Positions 8,211 to 16,557 of a DNA stretch of 64,000 nucleotides are shown here, piece after piece. The stretch comes from Rothia endophytica. Its GTDB lineage: Bacteria > Actinomycetota > Actinomycetes > Actinomycetales > Micrococcaceae. Within the stretch, counting starts at the first letter, position 1. Every line of letters begins with the position of its first letter. The stretch covers positions 1 through 64,000 of the forward strand of contig NZ_CAKMSJ010000011.1 in the NCBI RefSeq assembly GCF_928381505.1, given 5' to 3'. The notes under the pieces are model-generated. The model saw only the letters and a program-made list of their open reading frames with translations. It was not told the origin of the DNA and made no database searches. The translations under genes and the position numbers were made by a program.

Positions 8211-9251
8211 ATGGTTGTCATCTCACGCAGCGCCTTCCTCAAGGCAGCAGCCGCTACCGCAGCAGCAAGTCTACTCGCAGGTTGCACCACCGGCTCGGGA
8301 GACACTTCCAGTAGCAACTCCTCCGGCGCAGCGGGGGAGAGTTACACCGTCAAGCATGCCTTCGGCGAGACCACCTTCGAGAGCATACCTCAGCGTGTGG
8401 CCGTGGTGAATTACTGGAAGAACCCAGATGTCCTTCTTGACCTGGGCGTCGTACCGGTTGGTACCCCCACCGTAACCTACGGTGGCAACGCAGCAGGCTC
8501 CACCGATTGGTTTGATGCAAAACTTGCTGAACTCGGCGGTGAAACCCCCACCTTCTACGATGAAACCGACGGCCCCGATTACGAGGCCCTGGCTCAGCTC
8601 AACCCCGATGCCATCTTCTCCGTCTATACCGACATGAGCCAGGAAGTCTACGATAAGCTCTCGGGCATTGCCCCCGTGGTGGCTATGCCCGAAGGCGTAG
8701 CTTCCTACGCGGCGTCTTGGGAACAGGTGGTAGAACAGGCAGGTGCCATGCTGCAAAAGCAGGATGAGGCCCAAAAACTGATTGAAGCAACCCACCAGAC
8801 CATTGAGGACGCCGCAGCGCAGTACTCGCAGCTCTCCGGTAAGACCTTTGCCGCCGGCATGTTCAGCCTTGAAGAGCAAACCTTCAGTGCTTACACTGCC
8901 ACTGATTCCCGCTCGCAGTTCTTGACTTCTTTGGGGATGGAGATCAGCCCTTACATCACCCAGAACACTGCTGATGACTCAGGCTTCTTTATCGCTGTTT
9001 CCGGTGAAGTCGTTGATCAGGTAGAGGCTGATGTTGTGTGGGCCTGGGGCACCTCGGCATCCGATGAAGCAGATATCACGGCAGATTCCCTCTTCTCTCA
9101 GATGCCCGCAGTAGCCGACGGTGGGCTAGTGGTTGAAACTGATAACGCTGTATCTATCGCTGTATCAGCGGCCTCACCTCTATCACTGAACTGGGTGCTT
9201 ACCGAAACCCAGACCCTGCAGAAGCTTTCAGCAGCGGCTGACAAGAGCTAG
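8211..9251 (+). CDS. Iron-siderophore ABC transporter binding lipoprotein
   Basis: A 346-residue substrate-binding protein of the FecB/FepB (TroA-fold) type that captures ferric siderophores outside the membrane. The signal peptide ends in the lipobox LLAGC with the lipidated Cys at residue 25. The mature protein has the class III binding-protein pattern, with an early IPQRVAVVNYW strand and DYEALAQLNPDAIF in the first lobe. The ATG is preceded by AGGAG. It is followed by two FecCD permeases, an ATPase and a siderophore-interacting reductase, which supports the function. An iron-box-like palindrome lies upstream. Confidence 0.9.
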   Translation: MVVISRSAFLKAAAATAAASLLAGCTTGSGDTSSSNSSGAAGESYTVKHAFGETTFESIPQRVAVVNYWKNPDVLLDLGVVPVGTPTVTYGGNAAGSTDWFDAKLAELGGETPTFYDETDGPDYEALAQLNPDAIFSVYTDMSQEVYDKLSGIAPVVAMPEGVASYAASWEQVVEQAGAMLQKQDEAQKLIEATHQTIEDAAAQYSQLSGKTFAAGMFSLEEQTFSAYTATDSRSQFLTSLGMEISPYITQNTADDSGFFIAVSGEVVDQVEADVVWAWGTSASDEADITADSLFSQMPAVADGGLVVETDNAVSIAVSAASPLSLNWVLTETQTLQKLSAAADKS

Positions 9252-9264
9252 AGACAGCACCGCA

Positions 9265-9287
9265 GCCAGGAGTCTTGCTCCCCTGGC
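9265..9287 (+). terminator. Hairpin between binding protein and permease genes
   Basis: GCCAGGAG pairs with CTC-CCTGGC with one bulged base. It is not followed by a clean T run, so it is more likely a partial terminator or mRNA stabiliser that keeps binding-protein mRNA in excess than a full stop. Confidence 0.5.
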
Positions 9288-9315
9288 CTAGCTCTGCCGT
9301 CTTTTCAGATTGCAC

Positions 9316-10356
9316 ATGACGCCATTTCGTTTAGCCCAGCGCCATTCGGTGCCAGCCTCCACCCAGAAACGAGCAGTAGTTCTGCTGGTCCTCTTGGTGG
9401 TTTTTGGCGCAGCAGCGGTTCTTTCCTTTACGGTGGGAGCCCGCGCCATCAGCTTCAATACGGTCCTGGCCTACCTCACCGGTAGCGAAAATCTGGGGCA
9501 GACGGACGCTGCGGTCCTCTCCCAGCGCCTGGTACGCACCCTGTGGGCAGCGATGGTGGGGGCAGCTCTAGCCCTTGCCGGTGCCGGCATGCAGGGTGTG
9601 ACCCGAAACCCTCTGGGCGATCCGGGTATTTTGGGTGTCAATGCCGGGGCGTCCTTCGCAGTCGTTGCCGGGATTACCTTCTTCTCAGTGCAGAGCACCA
9701 GCGCCTACGCAGCCTGGGCTTTTGTGGGCGCTGCCATCGCCTCGGTGCTGGTCTACAGCCTTGCCTCCCTGGGCAGGGGAGGGGCTACCCCCGTCAAGTT
9801 AGCCCTCATGGGTGCAGCTATCTCAGCTGGCCTCGGCTCGCTCACCACCGCCCTGATTCTGCAGAACCAGAACGCGCTAGATAGTTTGCGCCGCTGGCAG
9901 GTAGGGACCGTTGCCGGTGCCCGCCTAGAAGATCTCACTCCGGGAGCCTTCCTCCTGCTCATCGGTGCTCTCCTACTGCTCAGCGGCGCCAAAACCATCA
10001 ACAACTTTGCCCTCGGTGATGACGTAGCAGCCTCCCTGGGGGAAAACGTTGCGCTCAAACGCCTACTGATGGCGCTCGCCATTACCTTGCTCGTGGGAAC
10101 CAGCGTGGCCCTGGCCGGCCCCATCGCTTTTATCGGGCTGATGGCCCCCCACACGGTGCGTGCCCTGGTGGGCTCCGACTACCGGGCTCTACTGCCCCTG
10201 TCCGCCCTCTTCGGTGCGGTGATACTCATCCTGGCCGATACCGTTGGACGCGTCATCCTACCCCCTCAGGAAGTCCAGGTGGGGGTAACTACGGTAATAG
10301 TTGGTGTGCCTGTCTTCATCTACCTGGTTCGCCGCGCAAAGGCGGTCAACCTCTAA
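9316..10356 (+). CDS. FecCD-family siderophore permease, subunit 1
   Basis: A 346-residue integral membrane protein with nine to ten helices, of the BtuC/FecCD family that forms half of the iron-siderophore channel. Family signatures seen are AGAGMQGVTRNPLGDPGILGV (the region contacting the ATPase lies later, near GPIAFIGLMAPH). An in-frame TTG two codons earlier (9310) is possible; ATG 9316 is preferred though neither has a clear ribosome-binding site. The stop overlaps the next start (TAATG), showing tight coupling with subunit 2. Confidence 0.9.
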   Translation: MTPFRLAQRHSVPASTQKRAVVLLVLLVVFGAAAVLSFTVGARAISFNTVLAYLTGSENLGQTDAAVLSQRLVRTLWAAMVGAALALAGAGMQGVTRNPLGDPGILGVNAGASFAVVAGITFFSVQSTSAYAAWAFVGAAIASVLVYSLASLGRGGATPVKLALMGAAISAGLGSLTTALILQNQNALDSLRRWQVGTVAGARLEDLTPGAFLLLIGALLLLSGAKTINNFALGDDVAASLGENVALKRLLMALAITLLVGTSVALAGPIAFIGLMAPHTVRALVGSDYRALLPLSALFGAVILILADTVGRVILPPQEVQVGVTTVIVGVPVFIYLVRRAKAVNL

Positions 10357-11402
10357 TGAGCGTCAGCCTGACCGGAAGAGAACACCTTACCCAGATCCGC
10401 CGTGCCGCCCGTAAACGCCCGCACCTGGTATTGGCCCTGCTGTCACTGACCCTGCTAGGGGCGCTCGCCGTGCGCGTTTTGCTGGGATCCTACACCGTGA
10501 CCATCCCAGACTTTTTCACTCTTCTGAGCGGCGACAACCTCGACCATGCCCGCGGAGCCCGCTACATTGTCATGGAGGATAAGCTACCCCGGGCGGTCCT
10601 AGGTGCCCTAGCAGGTCTTGCCTTTGGCACCGCCGGTGCTATTTTCCAGCTATTGCTGCGCAACCCGTTGGCGTCCCCAGACATTATCGGCATCTCTACC
10701 GGTGCCTCGCTGGGCGCTGTTACCGCTATCGTTTTCTTTGGCCTCACCGGTTTCTCGGTCTCACTTTTTGCTATCGGTTTCGCGCTGGTGGTTGCCCTGC
10801 TCATTATGTTGCTCTCCGCTGGTGACACCGGCGCAGGTAACCGCTTCATCCTAATGGGCATCGGTGTTTCTGCACTCGCCAGCTCAGTAATCAGCTACCT
10901 TATGAGCCGTATCTCCAGCAGTGACGCCCAAACGGCAACACTGTGGATGAGCGGTTCGCTCTCCAACGCCAACTGGAACCGCATCAGCATTCTGTCACTA
11001 ACCCTGCTCATCCTTCTGCCCACCGTGGCTCTTTTACACCGCTACCTGCACGCCCTTGCTGTGGGGGATGAACTGGCCCACGGGCTGGGCGTTCGAACCC
11101 ATGCCGTGCGCTGGGGCTTCATCACCCTCGGCGTTCTTCTGGCCGCCGTTGCTACCGCAGCAACCGGGCCTATCGCCTTTGTTGCCTTTGTTTCTGGCCC
11201 TATAGCCCGCAGACTCCAGGGCGGGCCGCACTCCCTAACAGCCAGCGCACTGGTAGGTGCCATCATCGTGGTGCTGGCGGACTTTGTTGGGGCCAACCTG
11301 ATTCCCAGCGGAAATCTGCCGGTCGGTATTCTCACCGGCGTAGCCGGCGCCCCCCTGCTCATCTGGCTCCTTGCCCGGTCACAGAAAGAAGGCAAAGCAT
11401 GA
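10356..11402 (+). CDS. FecCD-family siderophore permease, subunit 2
   Basis: A 348-residue membrane protein of the same BtuC/FecCD family; with subunit 1 it would make a heterodimeric channel as in FepD/FepG. The signature FQLLLRNPLASPDIIGI and the ATPase-contact segment GPIAFVAFVSGPIARRL are present. The start overlaps the previous stop by one base and the stop overlaps the ATPase start by four (ATGA), so the three genes form one translational unit. Confidence 0.9.
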   Translation: MSVSLTGREHLTQIRRAARKRPHLVLALLSLTLLGALAVRVLLGSYTVTIPDFFTLLSGDNLDHARGARYIVMEDKLPRAVLGALAGLAFGTAGAIFQLLLRNPLASPDIIGISTGASLGAVTAIVFFGLTGFSVSLFAIGFALVVALLIMLLSAGDTGAGNRFILMGIGVSALASSVISYLMSRISSSDAQTATLWMSGSLSNANWNRISILSLTLLILLPTVALLHRYLHALAVGDELAHGLGVRTHAVRWGFITLGVLLAAVATAATGPIAFVAFVSGPIARRLQGGPHSLTASALVGAIIVVLADFVGANLIPSGNLPVGILTGVAGAPLLIWLLARSQKEGKA

Positions 11403-12235
11403 AAAAGGTAACCCCTCGCCAGCTGGCCGTTAAGAACCTTGCCTTGGGCTATGGCAACCAGACCATCGTGCCTGACCTGAGCCTGGAGGTACCAACCGGC
11501 AAGATAACCGCCATTATTGGGCCCAACGGTTGCGGCAAATCAACCCTATTGCGCGGTATCTCCCGCCTGCTCAAGCCCACCAAGGGCAGCATCACCCTGG
11601 ACGGTAAACCGCTGGCAACCTACGGGGGTAAGGAATTTGCCCGCATGGTGGGGCTGCTACCCCAGAACCCGATTGCCCCTGACGGCGTCACCGTAGGCGA
11701 TTTGGTATCCCGCGGACGCTACCCCTACCAGGGTCTCTTTCGCGGTAACTCTGCTGAGGATGACGCCGCGGTCGCCTGGGCACTTGAAGCAACTAACACC
11801 ATGGGGCTAGCAGAACGCCAGGTCACCGAGCTATCGGGTGGTCAGCGTCAGCGTGTCTGGATTGCGATGGCTCTAGCCCAGCAAACAGACATTCTGCTGC
11901 TCGATGAGCCCACCACCTACCTCGACCTAGCCCACCAGGTGGAACTGCTCGATTTGCTAGCTGAACTCAACGAGGTGCGAGGAACCACCATGGTGATGGT
12001 GCTCCACGAACTTAACCTGGCAGCCCGCGCCGCCCACCACCTCATCGCTATGAAAGATGGAGCGATCGCTGCTGCCGGTACCGCAGCTAACGTGATGACT
12101 GAGCAGAACCTAGAGAAAATCTTTGGACTTCGAGCCTCAGTAACTGACCCCCGCGCAGACGGCTCAACCGTTATCGTCCCTCATGCCCGCCGCCCAGTAT
12201 CTAGCCACGGAGACTCTCATGTCAGAAACCACTAA
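11399..12235 (+). CDS. Siderophore ABC transporter ATPase (FepC/FecE type)
   Basis: A 278-residue ABC ATPase that drives the two upstream permeases. Walker A is GPNGCGKST, the signature is LSGGQRQRVW, Walker B is ILLLDEP and the H-loop is VLHELN, all intact. ATG 11399 lies in a 4-bp overlap with permease 2. The 3' end overlaps the next gene by 17 bp. Family-typical length; cytosolic, membrane-associated. Confidence 0.92.
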   Translation: MKKVTPRQLAVKNLALGYGNQTIVPDLSLEVPTGKITAIIGPNGCGKSTLLRGISRLLKPTKGSITLDGKPLATYGGKEFARMVGLLPQNPIAPDGVTVGDLVSRGRYPYQGLFRGNSAEDDAAVAWALEATNTMGLAERQVTELSGGQRQRVWIAMALAQQTDILLLDEPTTYLDLAHQVELLDLLAELNEVRGTTMVMVLHELNLAARAAHHLIAMKDGAIAAAGTAANVMTEQNLEKIFGLRASVTDPRADGSTVIVPHARRPVSSHGDSHVRNH

Positions 12236-13283
12236 AAAGCTCGTTCGCCGACGCGAGGTTTCCCAGTCCATCAACCAGTACGGCGTCTTTCCTGTAACAG
12301 TGAGCGGTGTGCGCCGCCTGTCAGAACACTTTGTGAGGGTATCGCTGACCGGCCGCTCGCTACACCACGCTACCTCCGCTATCTCGGACGGGACGGGGCA
12401 GGTCTACGACGCCTACATCAAGCTCCTGGTACCACCAGCACATGCGAGCGGTCCCACCATGATTGAACTCGATGACACCTGGCGCCAGCGATGGATGGCT
12501 CAACCGGTGGAGGACCGCGGCCACATGCGCACCTACACAGTGCAAAATTCCCGCATGGTGCCAGCTGTTGGCATGGACGAAACTCCACTACTGGGCATGT
12601 TCCCCGCTGCCGAGGCAGACCTCAGCGTGCTTGAACGCCCGCTGCCCATCGGCGTCCAGCCTGAAATTGACATCGATTTTGTGTTGCATCAGGACGACGC
12701 CGGGCAGCTGGGCCCCGCAGCTGCCTGGGCGGCGTCCGCTCAGGTGGGTCAACAGGTATCTTTCCTCGCTCCTTTGAGGGGTAGTAGCCTATGGAGCTCC
12801 TGGAACCCGGCCCCTTCCCATAACCTGCTGATGCTGACCGATGAAACCGCAGCCCCCGCTACGCTTTCTATTCTCAGGACCCTGCCTGCTCACGCCAGCG
12901 GCACGGTGCTCTGCGAAGTCCCCGGTCAGGGAGATAACCTTGCCGTGCTCTCAGATGTGCAGGAGGTGACCCGGCGCCTGCCTCAGCTAACCGTCAAGTT
13001 CCTGCCTCGGGAGCCTAACTCTGAGCGAGGTGAACGCCTTGCCCACGAGTTGCACAGTGTCTTCAACCTGACAGAGACCGAAACCTACCATTACACCGAC
13101 ACCACCGCCGCTGACGAAGTGGTGTGGGGATTGGCAGAGGAAAATGCCGAAACCTACGTCTTTATTGCCGGTGAATCCTCGGTCATCAAGACCCTGCGCC
13201 GCATGTGCGTCAATGAAGCCGGTATCGCTAAAGAAAATATCTCTTTCATGGGTTACTGGAAGTGTGGACGAGCTGAAAGCTAA
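12219..13283 (+). CDS. Siderophore-interacting protein (FAD-type ferric-siderophore reductase)
   Basis: A 354-residue protein of the SIP/ViuB family that reduces ferric siderophores in the cytosol to release iron. The N-terminal half is an FAD-binding barrel with SVRLTG-like strand HFVRVSLTG and the flavin motif RTYTVQNSR. The C-terminal NAD(P)H-binding half ends in the family hallmark GYWKCGRAE. ATG 12219 was chosen because CGGAGA lies 5 nt upstream; the earlier ATG at 12183 has none and adds residues unlike the family. It completes the uptake operon. The protein is longer than the shortest SIPs because of an insert around residues 100-140. Confidence 0.88.
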   Translation: MSETTKKLVRRREVSQSINQYGVFPVTVSGVRRLSEHFVRVSLTGRSLHHATSAISDGTGQVYDAYIKLLVPPAHASGPTMIELDDTWRQRWMAQPVEDRGHMRTYTVQNSRMVPAVGMDETPLLGMFPAAEADLSVLERPLPIGVQPEIDIDFVLHQDDAGQLGPAAAWAASAQVGQQVSFLAPLRGSSLWSSWNPAPSHNLLMLTDETAAPATLSILRTLPAHASGTVLCEVPGQGDNLAVLSDVQEVTRRLPQLTVKFLPREPNSERGERLAHELHSVFNLTETETYHYTDTTAADEVVWGLAEENAETYVFIAGESSVIKTLRRMCVNEAGIAKENISFMGYWKCGRAES

Positions 13284-13347
13284 GCCCTTGCTGGGCGGGG
13301 GAGTAAAGTAGTCTTCGTACGTTTTCCCTCATTGAAAGACAAATTCT

Positions 13348-14160
13348 GTGCCTCTCTCACGATTAGAAGACAGCATCCGCTACGTTGCGCTGGGGGATTC
13401 CCTCAGCGAAGGGGTAGGAGATGACGCACCCGAGCGCCCCAACGGGGTGCGCGGCTGGACAGACCGAGTGGCAGAGCAGTTCATGCTGGCTGATAAAAAT
13501 GCCCTTTACGCTAACCTGGCTATTCGCGGACGCCTATTGACCCCCATTATTGAAGAGCAGGTGCCAGCTGCTCTTGAGCTGAAACCCAACCTGGTGAGCC
13601 TGGTCGGTGGGGGTAACGATGCTTTACGCCCCGGCTTTGATGTGGACGCCCTGATGGCGCGGTACGACGAAGGGTTTAAGGCTCTGCGAGACGAGGGTAT
13701 CGAGGTTTTTACCCTGACGGGCTTTGACCCCGGCTCCAAGGGTTTCTTTAGCGGTAACCGTGCGCGTATCGCTCTTTTCAATGAGCTGTTGCGCGAAGTA
13801 GCTGATAACCGCGGCGTGACGGTGGTGGACTACTGGCGAGCTCATGAGCTGCTGGACCTTCGCTACTGGGCGCCGGACCGTCTGCACATGAACGCTGCGG
13901 GCCATACAATCGTTGCGGGTAAGGTTTTAGAAACGCTGAGTGCCGAAAATATCAATATGGGTAAGCCCGTGGTGCCGGAGACTATCCGCAAAACCCGCAT
14001 CCAAGAAGCCCGCGATAATGCAAAATGGGCACGGGAATTTGTGGTGCCTTGGATCGGACGGCGCTTGCGCGGCACCAGTTCGGGGGACTCCATCAGCCCC
14101 AAATATCCAAAGCTGACACGCTTTGACGCACTGCCTGAGACGAATGCAGAGGAAGCTTAA
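13348..14160 (+). CDS. SGNH/GDSL-family esterase
   Basis: A 270-residue hydrolase with all blocks of the SGNH family: block I VALGDSLSEGVGD (nucleophile Ser near residue 18), block II Gly in NLAIRGR, block III GGGND, and block V DRLHMNAAGH. No signal peptide or helix is seen, so it is probably cytosolic. The C-terminal 50 residues are positively charged and extend beyond the domain. The start is GTG with only a weak GAAAG upstream. It stands alone; natural substrate unknown. Confidence 0.85.
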   Translation: MPLSRLEDSIRYVALGDSLSEGVGDDAPERPNGVRGWTDRVAEQFMLADKNALYANLAIRGRLLTPIIEEQVPAALELKPNLVSLVGGGNDALRPGFDVDALMARYDEGFKALRDEGIEVFTLTGFDPGSKGFFSGNRARIALFNELLREVADNRGVTVVDYWRAHELLDLRYWAPDRLHMNAAGHTIVAGKVLETLSAENINMGKPVVPETIRKTRIQEARDNAKWAREFVVPWIGRRLRGTSSGDSISPKYPKLTRFDALPETNAEEA

Positions 14161-14192
14161 CCCCTTCTAAAGGGATTAAAAGCCTTAAGCTG

Positions 14193-14225
14193 TTAACATC
14201 ACAGTTAAGATTACAACCGTGTAAT
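14193..14225 (+). promoter_or_regulatory. Two adjacent palindromes upstream of the rpmB promoters
   Basis: TTAAC-N6-GTTAA (14193-14208) and the perfect ATTACA-ACCG-TGTAAT (14210-14225) lie side by side, about 80 bp before the first promoter. They could be an operator; the regulator is unknown. Neither matches the canonical Zur box TGAAAATGATTTTCA. Confidence 0.4.
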
Positions 14226-14304
14226 TTACCCCTGAGCTCCAGCGGGGTGGGCTTCGGAAAGGTGTGACTTTCCTTTAAAACCGCGGATTAAAGCCGTTCT
14301 TGAC

Positions 14305-14332
14305 TTGCGAAAAGTGGGATAAACGGTAGAAT
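14305..14332 (+). promoter_or_regulatory. Promoter P1 of the rpmB region
   Basis: TTGCGA (14305) and TAGAAT (14327) are separated by 16 bp. The predicted transcript would start near 14340 and reach the hairpin terminator at 14373-14428, giving a transcript of about 90 nt, or read through into rpmB. Confidence 0.62.
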
Positions 14333-14372
14333 TGACGGAAGGTTCATGCGCAGACCTGTGCCTGAAAATGTT

Positions 14373-14428
14373 AGCTTGCGAGAGGCTCTTCGCTCCGAGT
14401 GAAGACGCTCTTCGCAAGCTTTTCCTTT
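14373..14428 (+). terminator. Strong hairpin with T tail in the rpmB leader
   Basis: AGCTTGCGA pairs perfectly with TCGCAAGCT; further inside AG/CT and CTTC/GAAG continue the stem, and TTTCCTTT follows. It lies between promoter P1 and promoter P2, so it can end a small RNA or attenuate read-through to the ribosomal protein genes. Confidence 0.72.
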
Positions 14429-14438
14429 GGGTTACAGG

Positions 14439-14467
14439 TTGCGTGGTATCCCGTAATTACCTAGAAT
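14439..14467 (+). promoter_or_regulatory. Promoter P2 of rpmB-rpmG-rpsN
   Basis: TTGCGT (14439) and TAGAAT (14462) are 17 bp apart, a close match to the sigma-70 pattern and very similar to P1. The mRNA would carry a leader of about 225 nt, which includes a GGTG-GCAA-CACC hairpin. Confidence 0.68.
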
Positions 14468-14699
14468 TTAAGGCTGTTCGTAGTGGTGGCAACACCTCTC
14501 GTGCACCTAAGCTTCACCGTTTTTCCCGCGGCGGAGGCTCGGTTCGGTCTCTCACCCGATCTTGAGTCTCAGACACTCTAGCCTTGGAGAATAACCCGGT
14601 GCTCTACCTATAGGTGACGGGACGCCCTTGCTGATCGCTGAGTATTCAGTGAACGCCAACTGCGTACCGTCATTTCGTCAACATTTGGAGGAGAAAACT

Positions 14700-14936
14700 A
14701 TGGCAGCTGTCTGCCAGGTGACCGGAGCTGTTCCCGGCTTTGGACACAGCATCTCGCACTCGCATCGCCGCAACAAGCGTCGCTTCGACCCGAACGTGCA
14801 GAAGAAGAAGTACTTTGTACCTTCACTGCGCCGCAATGTAACCCTGAACGTCTCAGCTAAGGGCATCAAGGTTATTGATGCACGCGGTATCGACGCAGTA
14901 GTTGCTGACATTCTTGCACGCGGAGAGAAGATCTAA
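14700..14936 (+). CDS. rpmB: 50S ribosomal protein L28
   Basis: A 78-residue ribosomal protein of the large subunit with the L28 opening [14 protein letters not shown] and the basic stretch HRRNKRRF. Only one Cys is present, so no zinc ribbon can form. The ATG at 14700 is chosen because GGAGGAG lies just upstream; a longer frame from 14628 would add 24 unrelated residues. It is the first gene of rpmB-rpmG-rpsN. Confidence 0.95.
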   Translation: MAAVCQVTGAVPGFGHSISHSHRRNKRRFDPNVQKKKYFVPSLRRNVTLNVSAKGIKVIDARGIDAVVADILARGEKI

Positions 14937-14938
14937 TC

Positions 14939-15109
14939 ATGGCATCAAAGGCTAAGGACGTACGTCCTATCATCAAACTTAAGTCCACTGCGGGCACCGG
15001 CTTCACTTACGTAACCCGTAAGAACCGCCGTAACAACCCCGATCGTATGGTTCTCAAGAAGTACGATCCCGTTGTCCGCAAGCACGTTGACTTCCGAGAG
15101 GAGCGCTAA
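14939..15109 (+). CDS. rpmG: 50S ribosomal protein L33, cysteine-free form
   Basis: A 56-residue protein, with the L33 pattern [14 protein letters not shown] and [14 protein letters not shown]. It has no cysteine, so it is the zinc-independent type. It starts 2 nt after the rpmB stop, in the same operon; the AGAGAAG ribosome-binding site lies at the end of rpmB. Confidence 0.95.
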   Translation: MASKAKDVRPIIKLKSTAGTGFTYVTRKNRRNNPDRMVLKKYDPVVRKHVDFREER

Positions 15110-15111
15110 AC

Positions 15112-15417
15112 ATGGCGAAGAAATCCAAGATTGCTCGCAACGAACAGCGCAAGGTCATCGTTGCACGCTACGCTGAAAAGCGCCTGGAACTGAAGAAGAC
15201 CCTGGTTGACGAAAACGCAACCGCTGAAGAGCGCGAAGCTGCACGTCTGGGTCTGCAGAAGCTTCCCCGCAACGCTTCACCCATCCGCGTTCGCAACCGC
15301 GACCAGATTGACGGCCGACCCCGTGGCACCTTCCAGAAGTTCGGCATCTCACGTGTCCGCTTCCGCGAAATGGCTCACCGTGGCGAGCTGCCCGGTGTTA
15401 CCAAGTCAAGCTGGTAA
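15112..15417 (+). CDS. rpsN: 30S ribosomal protein S14, long zinc-free form
   Basis: A 101-residue S14, the long type without the CXXC zinc ribbon of the 61-residue form. The C-terminal [20 protein letters not shown] segment matches the conserved rRNA-binding part. It starts 2 nt after rpmG stops. In many actinobacteria this L28/L33/S14 set duplicates zinc-binding copies and is induced by zinc shortage; whether zinc-binding copies also exist here is outside the window. Confidence 0.95.
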   Translation: MAKKSKIARNEQRKVIVARYAEKRLELKKTLVDENATAEEREAARLGLQKLPRNASPIRVRNRDQIDGRPRGTFQKFGISRVRFREMAHRGELPGVTKSSW

Positions 15418-15431
15418 TCTGTAGCTGATAT

Positions 15432-15458
15432 GGTTAGCCTTGTTATTCAGGGCTAACC
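15432..15458 (+). terminator. Hairpin after rpsN
   Basis: GGTTAGCC and GGCTAACC form a perfect 8-bp stem with an 11-nt loop directly behind rpsN. No T run follows, so it may be a weak terminator or an mRNA end stabiliser before the HU gene. Confidence 0.55.
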
Positions 15459-15502
15459 CTATAGGCCACAAGAATTTTTGAAAGTCTCAGGAGGAGCATT
15501 TC

Positions 15503-15790
15503 ATGGCTAAGAACCGTAGCGAACTCGTTGCAGAGGTTGCAGAAAAGGCTGGCACCAGCCAGGCAGCAGTGAACGGTGTGCTGGACGCACTGTTCCAGGT
15601 TTTCGAAGCATCTGTTGCACAGGGCGAGAAGATCACCATCCCCGGTTGGATGGCAATTGAGCGCACCGACCGTGCTGCTCGCACCGGCCGCAACCCGCAG
15701 ACCGGAGAAACCATTCAGATTCCCGCAGGTCACGGCGTTAAGCTGACCGCAGGTTCAAAGCTGAAGGCAGCAGTCTCCAACAAGAAGTAA
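15503..15790 (+). CDS. hup: HU-family DNA-binding protein
   Basis: A 95-residue nucleoid protein. The N-terminal helices MAKNRSELVAEVAEKAG and the beta-arm around NPQTGETIQIPA are typical of HU/IHF. It lacks the long Lys/Ala-rich tail of mycobacterial HupB, so it is a standard-size HU. GGAGGAG precedes the ATG. It has its own terminator and probably its own promoter in the 85-bp gap after rpsN. Confidence 0.95.
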   Translation: MAKNRSELVAEVAEKAGTSQAAVNGVLDALFQVFEASVAQGEKITIPGWMAIERTDRAARTGRNPQTGETIQIPAGHGVKLTAGSKLKAAVSNKK

Positions 15791-15810
15791 ATTCTTGCTA
15801 AGACTTCTAA

Positions 15811-15847
15811 GGGAGTCACCCCTGCCGGGGTGGCTCCCTTTTTCTTT
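15811..15847 (+). terminator. Rho-independent terminator of the HU gene
   Basis: GGGAGTCACCCC pairs with GGGGTGGCTCCC (one T-G pair) around TGCC and is followed by TTTTTCTTT. Confidence 0.95.
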
Positions 15848-15953
15848 AACTAACCGCTGATCTGCCCCCTTCTTGGCCAGTTCATACCTCAGGGCTCCTG
15901 AGGAATATATGAGATAATGAAGCGGTCGGATTCAAATACATGGGGAGGGCGTC

Positions 15954-16529
15954 ATGAGCAAAGCGCACCGGGTACTTCGTGCCTGGGCTGTCGCCCTCGT
16001 GGCTACCATTCTTGGGGCTACTAGCCACACCCTAGCTGGTGGCGACCTGCCCCACCCTCTGGTTTTGGGTCTTGCTACCTCGCTGGCAGCCTGCATCACC
16101 CTGCTAGCAACAGCTTTCACCACCTCGCGGATGAGTCTGGGTGTCGGTGTGCTTGCTGGGCAAGGTTTACTGCACGCTCTATATACGCACGGCTCTACAG
16201 TACAGATGAGCATTGAAGGTCATCATTCCCATCAGCTGACGGTGGTAGCCCACAGCCAGGCTCACGACTATGGCGCCGGTATGTGGGTTGGCCACGCGCT
16301 TGCAGCGCTAGCTACGTATAGCGTGCTGGCTTACGGTGAGCAGCTTCTTGAGGCGCTGGCTGCTGTAGTCCACGCCAGTATCAGGGGTCTGACCCCGGTG
16401 CGAGACACCGGCGTCATACTTGCTCATATCAAAGCTCCTGCTCAGTTCTTTGCCGTTTGGCATCGTTATCTCTCCCTCCTATTAGAAAGCCGGGTTACGA
16501 GGGGGCCCCCTGCCCGCCTTGCTTCGTAA
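15954..16529 (+). CDS. Histidine-containing membrane protein in the copper cluster
   Basis: A 191-residue protein of unknown family. Four hydrophobic segments are seen at about residues 10-30, 38-58, 62-80 and 105-125. Between the third and fourth is a loop rich in His (GHHSHQ, then AHSQAHDYG) that could bind a metal. The C-terminal third is amphipathic and cytoplasmic-looking. The ATG has GGGAGGG a few bases upstream. It ends 28 nt before copC in the same direction, so a link to copper is likely but is an inference from position and His content. Confidence 0.72.
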   Translation: MSKAHRVLRAWAVALVATILGATSHTLAGGDLPHPLVLGLATSLAACITLLATAFTTSRMSLGVGVLAGQGLLHALYTHGSTVQMSIEGHHSHQLTVVAHSQAHDYGAGMWVGHALAALATYSVLAYGEQLLEALAAVVHASIRGLTPVRDTGVILAHIKAPAQFFAVWHRYLSLLLESRVTRGPPARLAS

Positions 16530-16557
16530 AACCACAACTTACTAGCAAGGATTATTC

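Noticed and set aside
14363..14378. Zur box before rpmB (TGAAAATG...)
   Set aside because: The right half does not match TTTTCA, so only a half-site is present; the sequence is also part of the hairpin region.
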